64,000 bases of DNA. Source: Sciurus carolinensis (lineage: Eukaryota; Chordata; Mammalia; Rodentia; Sciuridae). Within the stretch, counting starts at the first letter, position 1; each line of letters begins with the position of its first letter. Of the stretch, positions 12,724-23,705 are shown piece after piece. The DNA lies in assembly GCF_902686445.1 (NCBI RefSeq), contig NC_062232.1:95404932-95468931 (forward strand), written 5' to 3'. The notes beneath the pieces are model-generated. The model did no database searches, was not told the origin of the DNA, and was given only the letters and a program-made list of their open reading frames with translations. The position numbers and the translations under genes are program-made.

Positions 12724-12924
12724 ATTATGTCTGGCCATTACCTAGGTATTTGTGCCCCGTCTGGATTTCTTTGGATGTTTTATTTTCTACAGCGTCCATC
12801 ATGCACCTCTGCGCTATATCGCTGGATCGGTATGTAGCAATACGTAATCCTATTGAGCATAGCCGTTTCAATTCGCGGACTAAGGCCATCATGAAGATTG
12901 CTATTGTTTGGGCAATTTCGATAG
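12724..12924 (+). CDS. HTR2C: HTR2C internal exon (TM3, DRY, edited ICL2, start of TM4)
   Basis: Part of the serotonin 5-HT2C receptor, a Gq/11-coupled plasma-membrane GPCR of neurons. The 201-nt exon is bounded by a pyrimidine-rich tract ending in cag (12721-12723) and a gt donor at 12925. Read from the split Asp codon it encodes the end of ECL1, TM3 with the disulfide Cys (YLCPVW) and the amine-binding Asp (ISLDVLF), the DRY motif, ICL2 and the start of TM4 (IVWAISI), ending with the first base of a split Gly codon. The genome encodes the unedited Ile-Arg-Asn-Pro-Ile version. I see no frameshift or stop. Upstream exons with the start codon lie outside the window, and the next coding exon is at 44040. 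The phase matches: one base of Gly here, two there. Identification is from recall of the family and is very secure. Confidence 0.97.
12830..12831 (+). other. HTR2C: Alternative internal 5' splice site (GU1)
   Basis: The bases g|gtatgt at 12829-12835 form a donor inside the exon. From it to the main donor (12925) is exactly 95 nt, which equals the published segment skipped in the truncated 5-HT2C isoform. Loss of 95 nt shifts the frame after the Asp-Arg of the DRY motif and gives a non-signalling truncated receptor. The site lies in the base of the editing hairpin, so structure and editing can influence its use. Presence is seen; usage is inferred. Confidence 0.85.
12840..12852 (+). other. HTR2C: A-to-I RNA editing cluster (sites A, B, E/C', C, D)
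   Basis: The codons ATA-CGT-AAT-CCT-ATT (12840-12854) are the genomic form of the classical ADAR target in 5-HT2C mRNA. By the established site map, A is 12840, B is 12842, E (C') is 12846, C is 12847 and D is 12852. Editing converts Ile/Asn/Ile to combinations up to Val/Gly/Val and lowers G-protein coupling and constitutive activity. All five adenosines are present. Editing itself cannot be seen in genomic DNA; it is inferred from sequence identity and the paired intronic strand. Confidence 0.93.
12843..12860 (+). promoter_or_regulatory. HTR2C: 18-nt target of brain C/D snoRNA SNORD115
   Basis: The sequence cgtaatcctattgagcat is, from memory of the published element, the perfect complement of the antisense box of SNORD115 (HBII-52). 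It spans editing sites E, C and D. In human and mouse the snoRNA is reported to promote exon inclusion and/or reduce editing. The target is intact here; the snoRNA gene is elsewhere. Confidence 0.8.
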
Positions 12925-12946
12925 GTAATTATGCTTTTGGCCATTA

Positions 12947-12993
12947 GAATTGCAGCGGCTATGCTCAATACCTTCGGATTATGTACTGTGAAC
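12947..12993 (+). promoter_or_regulatory. HTR2C: Editing complementary sequence (intronic arm of ADAR hairpin)
   Basis: Starting 23 nt after the exon, this intronic stretch is complementary to exon bases around 12832-12875. It has an 18-nt core gcggctatgctcaatacc-like arm matching the exon segment tattgagcatagccg, then a 5-nt asymmetry at 12971-12975, then pairing across the edited codons with G-U wobbles. C12986 lies opposite A12840 (site A), giving the A-C mismatch favoured by ADAR. Such strong intronic conservation beside an exon is the known signature of this element. Confidence 0.92.
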
Positions 12994-14799
12994 AACGTAC
13001 AGACGTCGACTGGTAACTTTGCGTTTAATCGGGATTGTTCAGTAATTATTCTTAACCTATTTATCTGATATTTAGGTTAACAATAATGAAACCAATACGA
13101 CAGATATGAATATATAGGTGCAAAGTTTTCATTTATCCTGCTAGGTTAGTATGCCAGCGAATTCTGCAACACAGATCCAAAACCTTTGAGATATTGAAAA
13201 TGTGTTGACCATTACAAAGATATAAGTTAAAGTCTAAATTTTAAAAAAATCTAAATCTTGGAAAAGATGTATCTATCCTATAATATTAGACATAATATTT
13301 TAATTCTAATTCCACATCCATTCCAGTGGAAAATTAAAAATGTGATCTGAATCTTTATGAAGAAAACAGATTGAACTTTTTGCTAAATTTATTAAACCTA
13401 AAATATACTATTTCTCCTTAACTTTGACTTCTTGAATTCTAAGAAAGCTATTGATTTCTTTAAGGATTTGGGCGAATTTTTTATTGAGATCTGGGGAAAT
13501 TTAAAGAGACAAAAATGATCATTTTTTGCTAATATTTAAGATTCATAAATACTATAACTGCTAATAGTAAAGTCAAGAAAGTTAATTCATTGGATTTAGG
13601 GCTTTTACAATTCTCTCTCTCCTCTTTCCAGTTGAGCTTTAATAATTTCTCTTCAAACTCATGTTTCTGTAAAAGATTTAGGTAAATTTTCTAACAAGAT
13701 TAAGACTTCTCCACAATTTTCACTGATATCTTCAGAAGATTTGTCTCTGGGTTTATTGATGATAAAATTAATTTGTTTAAGTTATTCATTTTAAGTTTTA
13801 ACATTGTTCTTTGTAGATTGTTCTATCAGTATACACATACAAACACCTTTGGATAAGAAGCCATGAAATTTTTTCCCAAATATAAATGGATTCTATATAT
13901 ACAATTTGACTTAAAATTTTAAGGGTTTGAAGATTTTAATCTCTCTGCCTGCCCCGCAAGGGGCTCATCTAAAAAGAATTCAGTTCTTATGATACTTACA
14001 AAGAAAATACACATGTAAGTGAAATTAGAATACTAAGATCATCAGTTGCTAGAAATGACAGACTGGGTAATTTGCAGTGACTCTTGGGACAAAGATAACT
14101 AAAAATATGGATAAAATACTAAAGGCCCAGATAATCTAATAAAATAGTAGTGATTATGAGTCCAAGATTCAGAAAAAGACAGAAGTCCAGGAAAAACTAT
14201 GATGTTTGGTTCACTTTTGCCAAAGATGTAATTGCCAATCTGAAGATATGATCGACAGATTGGGAAACATTTCATTGCCTCGTCTTTGATACACAAAGTT
14301 GGACCAAAGTAAGACTACAGAGTTTGGCAAGGGTCAGCCAACCTGAATTTAATTTCGTGATCCCAAAGACCTGTAGTCGAGGAATAAAGATGAAAGATCA
14401 AGCACCTGTGACATGGAATTCAACCCTGGTTCAAGTCATCTATATAACCAAGAGAACTCTTGAACCTCGAAATTGGATTAACATGTTTTTGTATTGTCCA
14501 TGTTTACAATTTATTTGGTGTAAGCAAAAAAAAAAAATCATTCTAAACTCCAGTTACTTCTTTCAATAATTTTCAAATGTAGTCACTGAAATACAGTGAT
14601 AAGCAGATATAAAAGAAAAACAATAAATGAACTACACATGGGATGATAAAAGATAGTAGAAATGAACTTAAAGCTACTTGGTATGGTTGACTTATCTGAC
14701 ATAGACTTTAAATGACCATTTGTAAGGTGAACATAGCAATTATAAACTAAACCTAAATCTTTCAGCAAGAAACTATAAAGGGTAACATTGAAATCTGAG
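12994..14799 (+). other. Intron, no gene or recognised repeat
   Basis: The first about 60 nt continue the editing-hairpin region. The rest is AT-rich with no repeat family I can name. The frames at 14099 and 14324 show no domain. Confidence 0.5.
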
Positions 14800-16530
14800 A
14801 AACAACTAGAAAATTTGGAGCTTAAGCATAATATGAAAACCTAAGAATTCAATGCCAATTAGACATGGCTAAAGAGAGAACTATTAAAGATTTGCAAGAA
14901 GAAACTCTGATGAATGAAGCATGGAAAATGAAAAGGATAGAAAACAGAGATTAGAGTACTAAAGGATAGTGGACATACAGTACAGAATGAGAAGAGTTTC
15001 ACAAGGAGAGAGAAGGCAGAAAAGCAATATTAGAAGAGCTAATGGTTTTTAGAATTGATGAAAGACATCGATTCTCATATTTAAAAGCTCATCAAGTCTC
15101 AAACACAATGGACAAAAAGCCATCAACATCTAGAACCATCAGACTAATATTGATGAAAAAAGAAAAAAATTAATGTCAGCCTTAGATTAAAAAATAAATA
15201 AATAAAAAGAGAGATTGACTTTAATAGAGCAATCACAAGATGGACAAATGTTTTCTCAATAAGCAGCAATAAAAGCCAGATGTTGGGATCGTAGTGCCAA
15301 CATAACAATATTAAGCTAGGATTACATATGCAGGAGATTTGGCCTCAAGAATCAAAGTGAAATGGAGGCAGTATCACACAAGCAAAAACTGAGAGAACAT
15401 GCCAGTAGCAGACTCCTACTTAAGGAAATACTAATGGGTGTTCTTAGAGCAGAGGAAAATGGCCACAGACGGAAGATTAGATATACAGGAAGCAATTAAG
15501 AGCAGTGAAAATGGTAAATGTGTTCTTAAATATAAATAAGTATTGACTGTAGAGTACAATAACAATAATGTCTTCTGGGTTTCAAAGTATTTATGGACCT
15601 AAATGCATAAAATAAAAGCATATAAGAAAGAGCATCGAAAATAAGCCTCTTTCATTGTCCAGGAGAAAAAGAAAAAGTGATATTTAATATTAAACCTTAA
15701 TGAATAAAGTATAACTTGCACATTAAAGGGCAACCTCTAAAACAGTAGGAAAGAAACGTTTAACTTCCAAATTTAAAGTTATTAAGACAAATCCAAAAGA
15801 AAGCATTAAAGTTAAAAAAAGAAACAGAGCTGGATAGAAAATAGAAAGCACATATTCAATGGCAGAATTAAAACCAAATGTATCCCTAATTATATTAATT
15901 ATAAGTTAACTAAATATTCTAAGACTGTCAGAATTTGAAAAGAAATAATCCAACATATTTAAAACATATGGTAAATAAAAGCTTAAGGAAATTGAGGGGC
16001 AATAAGAGACAAAGGTCTTCCACCCAACGGAAAATAGACTTTTTGACAAGAGAATTATTCTATAGAAGGAAGGTCGCTTCATGATGATGAAAGATTTAAA
16101 TTAACCTGGAAAATAGAATGAATTATAAGTACATAATAATATGGCTTCCACATTTAGAAAGCAATAAAGACGGAACCACAAGGACAGATAAACAAATCTA
16201 CAATCTCTAAGTCATGGTATAAGATCTTAACAAAACTTTCTCAGGGATTATATGAGGACAGTGAGCAAACATGAACTTCCAGGCGAAAAATACATATTCC
16301 CACCATTTGCATACAACATACTTATAAAATTGGCAACACATTTGGTCATAAATAAATCCTCAATAAATTTGAAAGGGTGGGAATCATAAAGTGCATTTTC
16401 TTTGGAATTCAAATGAGATAGAAATGAGTAGCAGGCAGATAACTAGAAAATCTCCATGTATTTGTAAATTAAGAAATTATTTCTCAATAAACTCTGACCA
16501 CATGGCTTTAGAATCCACTGATGATTTTTC
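14800..16530 (+). repeat. Old L1 (L1M/HAL1-like) in sense orientation
   Basis: Matches to internal L1 landmarks: ccatcaacatctagaacc (15121), gcagactcctacttaagg (15409), tttggtcataaataaatcc (16342) and gataactagaaaatctcc (16438, endonuclease region). Heavily decayed. Confidence 0.55.
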
Positions 16531-17292
16531 CCTGAACTATTTATTACTAAGGTGATTGAAAAGTGATAATTTTTCACAATGTATCATTTTTTCTGCTACT
16601 ATTAGTTGGCATTGTACTCTAAGGAAGAATTTTTTTTACCTCTAATTCTTTGTTATTTATTCATATTAGTAGGGATTTCTGGACTGTTTTGTATTCAGTG
16701 TAGCATATATGATTCGTTATTGCCTTTAATTATTTTTATGCTCAGATTGCCCAGGTTCCCCCATTGAGAACTCCTTTTGATATATCCCCTCAGTTTTTGA
16801 GTGCTTTCTTACTTTCTGACATAAATTATGCCAGGCTCACCTTTCACTTCCCATGTTCCAATCCTAAAATTAGCCATTTCTTACAAGGAACCATTTTAGT
16901 GGGCAATTGTTTTATAATCTGGGATATGAACATTAGGTATGCTTGTTGCTATTGGGATATTATTGCTCCTTTATATCCATACCTTTAATCACAATCCACT
17001 AACACAGGATTCTTCTGTTAATTCCCAATTCCTTATTTTCCCTCATTTTTCTCATAGTGAAAAACCTGATTGCAAAAGCATTCATTTACTTATTCATTTA
17101 TTTTCAAAAGCCCACAGTGCATTTTAGAATTAATATACCCATACCACTATCAATAAAAAAAATGTGTCTAAAATTTCCTTGGAATCTGTCTGTATGTGTG
17201 TGTGTCTACAAAATGTTTTGCACTGAGAGTTTATAGTGAAAGCATTGTGTTCAAAAATGTTAGCGTTAGTTTCAATTCTTTTTCTTCCGTGT
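16531..17292 (-). repeat. Old L1-like fragment, antisense
   Basis: The block at 16800-16990 (ttccaatcctaaaattagcc, ttttataatctgggatatg) resembles an ancient L1 consensus. No coding potential seen. Confidence 0.45.
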
Positions 17293-17452
17293 GTTTTTGT
17301 TTTTGGTACAGGGAATTGAACTCAGGTTTTCCAAACTAAGCTATGTACCAAGCCCTTTTTATTTCTTATTTTGAGACAGAATCTTGCTAAATTGCCCAAG
17401 CTGGCCTTGAACTTCAGAATCTTTCCCTCTCTCTTTCTCATGCCCAGCCTCT
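17293..17452 (-). repeat. MEN (B1-dID) SINE
   Basis: ggtacagggaattgaactca, then attttgagacagaatcttgc and ctggccttgaacttcag; decayed. Confidence 0.75.
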
Positions 17453-18355
17453 TCATATGATGTTCTAAAAGTCAAAACTAAGCAAATAGTTTAGATAGAA
17501 ATTTCATTCCTCCTCTTTCCCTTGGTTAACCCATTCACTAATTTCTGGAGTATAGTTCTTGAGTTTTTTGTATAAATTTTTGAGTTGCAATCAATCTTTG
17601 CATTCCTGGAATAAATCCCACCTGATAATGAGAGCTTTCTTTTTTCTGTATCATTAGATTCTATTTGTTTTAATTAGGATTTTTGCCTACATTCTCATGA
17701 AAGATTTTGCCAGGTTTTTCTTTGGTAGTATTCTTTTCTTTGGTAGTATTCTCGCCAGGTTTTTGGTTTCAGGATTATACAGTTCTCATAAAATGAATTC
17801 TAAACTGCCTCCTCTTTCCCACCTTCTAAGTTTGTATAAAACTGGTCTTTTTTCCTCTTTAAATGTTTGGAAGAACTGAAAAATATAATCATGTAACGGT
17901 GTAGCCATCTGAGTCTGCAGGGTCCTCTGTGTGTGTGGGTGTGTGATATGTATGTAAAAGGCTTTAATTATTGATTTAATTTCTTCAGAATGAATAGGAA
18001 TATTGCCATTTTCTATTTCTTTTCATTTCACTTTTGGTAAATTGTGATTTTCAAGGATTTTCATCTACAGTTTCCAATTCATTGGCATAAAGTGGCATAT
18101 CATAAATCGTCCTTTTAGGTCTCTACAATATGTAATGACTTATTCTTTCATCCTGAGAATGGGTATCTCGCTTTTCTCTTTTTTTCTTTAATTTTACTAA
18201 GAGTTTGTAAATTTTATTTAATTTCTCCAATAAACACCTTTTGGTCATCAACTTTCTTCATTGTCCATTTCTATACTATTTATATATGCTCTTATTTCCT
18301 TCTTTCTGTTTACTTTGGGCTTAATTTTTTTTTTTCTAAATTTTTAAGAAAAAAA
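17453..18355 (-). repeat. L1 ORF2 RT region, antisense
   Basis: tttgcattcctggaataaat (17596) and caccttttggtcatcaac (18235) are antisense L1 RT landmarks. No open frame of note. Confidence 0.65.
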
Positions 18356-18850
18356 CTTGATTCAGTGACCCTGGACATTTCTAAACGATCTAGTACAAAC
18401 ACTTAAATCTGTAAATTTTCCTCGAAATTCTGTAACCGTGAAAAAAGGTTCGGTTACGCTGCCATCAGATGCGGCTGATGACTTCATCGTGAGATAGAGT
18501 GATAGGAGAAGAAATTTCTTTGGTAACAATTCAGCAAGTTGGAAAATGGAAGTCTCTTTCCTGAAAGTTTGATCTCGCCTAGGGGTCACGGGTGCTAAGC
18601 TTATAGAGGGACTTTGCAGAAGTATATTTTTAGCCATAGCCAGGAGGGCGCCAGGATAGTCAATTAATTCTGCAACAACCAGCAACTCTGATGTCTTGAT
18701 GTTATCTTAAAGGTCATGGACCTTCCTGGTTCCTGTAAATCTACAGAAGGATTACTGATCAAGGGTTCTATGACTGCTGTCCTTCTTGTTGCCCTTTTTC
18801 TGACAAAGCTGACTCTAGCAGTCAATTATTTAGGGATAAGGCACAAGGAA
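18356..18850. other. Unassigned CpG-bearing insert inside L1 sequence
   Basis: About 0.5 kb of different composition from the AT-rich L1 on both sides. It keeps about ten CpGs and carries a 107-codon minus-strand frame (18362-18685) and a 66-codon plus-strand frame (18716-18916), neither with a recognised domain. It could be an LTR fragment or processed-sequence insert; see findings. Confidence 0.5.
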
Positions 18851-19739
18851 AGCAAAGTGAAAGACAGATTTGTTGGGGATAAGTTAACCCATTCAGCAGT
18901 TTCAATTCTCTTTTAATTACAACCCACAGATTTTGCCATGCATTTTCATTTTGATTCAAAATATTTAGTAGTTGCCTAATGATTTCTTCTTTAATCCTTA
19001 GGTTATTTATGAGTAAATGGCTTAATTTCATATTTGAGGAAAACTTTAAGACATATTTCTTACCGAGTTGTAGTTAATTCTACAGGGTCAGAATATCTCT
19101 ATGTCTGTATCTATATATCTCTATCTGTATCTATAAAGTATGTTTCTATTATATGACTGTCATTGACAATGTCATTTTGACCCAGCATATAGATTCTCAG
19201 GATAAACTCTCTTCATTATGCATCAAAATAGTGTTTTCTGACGTTGATGGATGTGGTAAGAGAATTGGTGTTTTGCAGACTTTCTAGCCTTTCTTGTGTT
19301 ATTTCAAGAGTTGTGTGAAAATTTCCATCCTTGATTTGTCTATCTCTGCTTTTAGTTCTTTTAACATTTGCTTTATAAATTTGGAGGCAATGCTATTTTG
19401 TTTCTTTAATAAATATCTTCCTATAGGATTAAGGTTCTTATCATTAAGTAATATTTCTTTTTATCCCTCCTAATACTTTTTTTTTCTCCTAAGATCTAAT
19501 TTTTCTGATACCAACTTCTTGTCAGTTATGCTAGTTCCTGTAGCATATCATCTTTTGATATTTTATTCTTAAACTCTCTGTTCTTATATCTTAAGCAAAT
19601 CACTTATAAATAGAATATGGCTATTTCTAATTCTTAATATAATCTGAAAATATTTAGTTTTTAGTTGGAATTTTTAGACTCTTTAAATGATACACTTAAT
19701 CCATAGCTATTGTTTTCCACAAGTCTCTTGTTTTTTCTT
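18851..19739 (-). repeat. L1 ORF2 5' part, antisense
   Basis: tgatttcttctttaatcctt (18980) and the block at 19300-19580 are antisense L1 endonuclease-region phrases, continuing the copy interrupted at 18356. Confidence 0.6.
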
Positions 19740-20318
19740 CATTATTCTTTCTTTTTTTAATTGCAATATGTTTCATGTACAGTAGCTGCACTTTTTAAAA
19801 GTGTACAATTTAATAAGTATTAAGATACGTATAAATCCATTAAAAACTCACCACACTCAGGATTAGAATGATATCCATCCTCATCAAGTTTTCTTGTGCC
19901 CATTTGTAAAATTCCTGCCTCACTCATTTCACTGTCCCTAGGCAATTAATCAATTACTGCTCTCTACTTTCTGTCACCATATGTGTTTGTACTTTCTAAA
20001 ATACAATATATACTCATTTGTGAAATTTATTAGAGGGTAATCAATGTTGTGTGTATCCATAATTAGTTCATTTTTATTGTAGAGTAGTATTCCATTTTTG
20101 GATGTTTAATTTGTTTCACAATTCTACTATTTATAGACCTTTGTTTTCTTTCTAGTTTTTGGATGTTTTGAAAAATCTATACACAAGTCTTTAGGTGAAC
20201 ATATTCTTCCAAATCTCTTGGCTAAGTAACTTAAGTGTGGAATTTTAAGAAACTGCCAAGCTTTTCCAAAGTGGTTGTACCATTTCATATTCCCACCAGC
20301 ACCACATAAGAGTTACAG

Positions 20319-20556
20319 TTCTTGCTGGGCATGGTGATACACACTTGTAATCCCAGAGACAGGGGAGGCTGAGGCAGGAGGATTCCAAGTTCAAAGTCTG
20401 CCTCAGCAACTTAGCAAGGCCATAAGGAACTTAGCAAGAACCTGTCTCAAAATAAAAAGTAAAAGTAATAATAATAATAATTAACAAAGAGCTGGAGGTG
20501 TGGCTCAGTGTTTAAGTACCCCTGGGTTCAATCCCTGGTACCATAAAATAAAAAAA
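20319..20556 (+). repeat. MEN (B1-dID) SINE with target-site duplication
   Basis: Complete dimer: ttgctgggcatggtgataca...ggaggctgaggcaggaggat, then gagctggaggtgtggctcag...ggttcaatccctggtacc. Flanked by agagttacagtt at 20307 and 20558. Confidence 0.93.
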
Positions 20557-21608
20557 GAGTTACAGTTTTCTGTATCATCCCCCAAATTTGGTATGATCAT
20601 TCTTTAAAATTGTTGCCATTCTAGTTGGTGTGTAGGGACATCTTATTCTGGTTTTAATTTGTATTTTCCAAATGACTAAGGATATTGAACATATTTTCAT
20701 GAGTATATTGGCCATTTTTAATAATCTATGGTGAAATGTCTATTTTATTTTTTCCCCATTATTATTAGATTGTTTCTCTTCATACTATTGACTTTTAATT
20801 GCTTTTTCTAGGTAAAATTATTACATATGATTTAAAAATATTTTCTTTCAGTCAGCAGCTTTGCTTTAAATTTTTAATAGTCTTTTTGGAAGAGCAGTAT
20901 TTTTAATTGTCATATGATCCACACTTTTAAGATTTTTCTCTTATTTCATGCTTTTAGTCATATTTAAGAAATATTTGCAAAACCTGTGGTCACTAAGATT
21001 TTCTCTAATATTTGAGCCTATGATTCAAGTGTAAAACTGTATGTGGTATGAGGTAAGGGTTGGGGTTCATTTTTATGCACGTGACTATCCAGGACTTCTA
21101 GCAAATTTTGTTGAAAGGATTATCCATTTCCCATTGAATTAAAGGGTAATCAATGTTGCATTTGTCAAGAATCAACTGGCCCTATTCATTTTGGTCTACT
21201 TCTGAACTGTCTATTCTCTGTGTCTATACTCTCTATGTCTACATTCATGCCAATTACATATTTTCTTGACTAATGTAGCAATAGCAAATATTGAAATCAT
21301 ATAAAGACTCTCACTTTGTTCCTTTCAAAACTCAACTATTCTGGAACTCTGCATTTCCATATAAATTATAGAATTGCGTAGTAGATTTCTACAATAAGAA
21401 TCCTAGTGGAATTTTGGTTGGGATTGCATTGAATTTATGATTTGATTTGAAGAGACTTGAATAATCTAATCCCTGAACACAGTATATTTAATGTCTTTTT
21501 TGGCATTGTTTTGTGGCTCATATTCTTTCCCATATTGTGCTGAAATTTTTTCCTAATTTTTATTCCTAGTTCTTGTTACTGTCAAAGTCCAACTTTTCAC
21601 TCTTTTTT

Positions 21609-21742
21609 AAAAAATATTTTTAAGTTGTCAATAGATCTTTTATTTTATATATTTATTTATATGCAGTGCTAAGGATTGAACCCAGGGCCTCACACATGCC
21701 AGGCAAGAGTGCTCTACCACTGAGCCACAACCCCAGCCCCAA
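21609..21742 (-). repeat. ID-type SINE (long sciurid form)
   Basis: ID unit aggattgaacccagggcctc...ctctaccactgagccacaac with the atatttatttatatgcagtg extension shared with the copy at 23721. Confidence 0.88.
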
Positions 21743-23705
21743 TTTTTCATTGTTATTACACAGAAATATAATTAATTTTATACTACAAACTTGCTAAGCT
21801 CATTTACTATTTCCAGCAGCTTTCTGTGTACTTTTGTAGTTTTGGACATAGATAGATGATCATGAAATCTGTAAATAAAGACAATTTTGCTTCTTCATTT
21901 TCAATTTGTGTAAAATTCTATCTATTTGTTGGCTTATTGCCTTAACTGGCACTTCTAATACAATGTTAAAAATAATGGTGAAGACAAACAAACGTACTTC
22001 ATTCTTTAACTGGAAAAAAGGCATTCACAATTAAATATGATGGTAGCTATATATTTTTGTTTGTTCTTTGTCTGATTTAGTAGATGTTCTTTGAAAAGGT
22101 AAAGAAGTTTCTGACCATTCCTATTTTTTTGAGAGTTATTATCACGAATATGTGTTGAGTTTTTTTAAATCTGGTTTTTCCTGTATCCCTGAGATGATCA
22201 CGTAGATTTTCTTCTTTCATGTCTTGTACTAGAAAATTCCATCCGTTGAGTTTTGAAAGTTAATGAAACTTGCATTTGGTCTTGATGTCTTAACTTTTTA
22301 TTTATTGATAGATTTCGATTAGAATTTGCTAATTCTAATTTTCTATTTAAACTGTATGTACCTGAGATCATAAAGGACACGGCTATAATTTTTATACCTT
22401 TTTGTAAATTTTGGAATTAAAATAATACTGGCTTCATGGAGTGGGCTGGAAAGTGCTCTTTCTTCTGTTTTCAGGAAGAATTTAGAATCATAATTATTTT
22501 TTCTTAAAGTATGGTACAATTCGACAGTGAAATCCACTCATGCCTGGAGTTTTCCTGGTAGGAAGCTATTGGATTATAATATCAATTCTTCAATAGGAAT
22601 AGAGCTATTTAGATTTTCTATAACTTCTCTTGTGATCTTTTAAAAGTTTGTGACTTTTAAAGAACGTTTCCATTTTATCTAAGTTGTCAAACATGTTGAC
22701 TTAAAGGTTTTCGTACTAGTATTTTGTTTTAAAATTTCTAGGATCAGTAGTACTCTCTCCTCTCTTATTCCTTGTAACATCTACTTTTGTACACATCGGT
22801 CTAGATTGTTATCAACTCTCCATCTTTTGGTTTCATTGACTTTATTGTTTTTCTATATATTTCAATGCTTTATGTTTTTGTCTTTAGTATTTCCATTCTT
22901 CTACCTTACTTTGGGTACAATTTGCCATTCTTTATCTAGGTCCTTAGACAGAAGCTCAGATCTTTTATTTAAGACCTTTCTTTTACTAATATAAGCACCT
23001 AATGCAATGAATTTCCTTTTAGGCAGCATTTTAACTGCATACATCTTGCGACAGCATATTTTCATTTTCTTTCATTTAAAATTTATACTTTCTCTTGTGA
23101 TGTCTCCTTTGACATCACAAGTAGTCATAAGGCTACTGTTTGTCCAAATATTTGGAGATTTTCTTTATGTATTTTCCTTACTGATCTCAACTTAAATCTA
23201 CTATCCTTAGAAAACTTTTGTATGATTTTAATTCAGAAAATGGTTGATAATTATTAAAGTCAAGAGTGTGGTCAACATTGCTAAATGTCCTATGTGTCCC
23301 TAAAAAATGAATTTTCCTATTTTGGATTGGTTTATATTTTTTAAATTGACAAATAATTTGCATTTGGATGGATTATTCTTTACTTATCAATCATACATGT
23401 TGTCCTATAATGTTGTCAAAGTCTTCTTTTTTGTATTAGATTCTTTATACTCATTCCATGAATTGCTGACTGAGGGGTATTTAGTTCTCTGACTGTATCT
23501 GTGGATTTTTCTATTTCTGCTTTCAGTTCTACCAGATTTTACTTCATGAGTTTTTAACCTATACTAATAGGTGCATAGTTAGAACTCACATAAATTCTTG
23601 ACAAGTTGAGATGTTATGATATTACTATAGCCACTCCAGGTTTTTTTGATTAGTGTTAACATTCTGGAAATTTTTTCAACCTTTACCTTCCTCTAATTGA
23701 GATAA

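Larger units (their letters stand above)
19740..23705 (-). repeat. Long L1 copy, antisense
   Basis: Runs from a 3' end (19780-20000) through ORF2 (gagtagtattccattttt at 20082; ttccatataaattatagaattg at 21354) to endonuclease sequence near 23500. Interrupted by SINEs at 20319 and 21609. Frames of 60-64 codons here are not genes. Confidence 0.65.

Noticed and set aside
18716..18916. Plus-strand frame resembling a secreted or membrane peptide (MTAVLLVALFLTKLTLA stretch)
   Set aside because: Short, single hydrophobic run, no family recognised and set in an L1/unknown-insert context.
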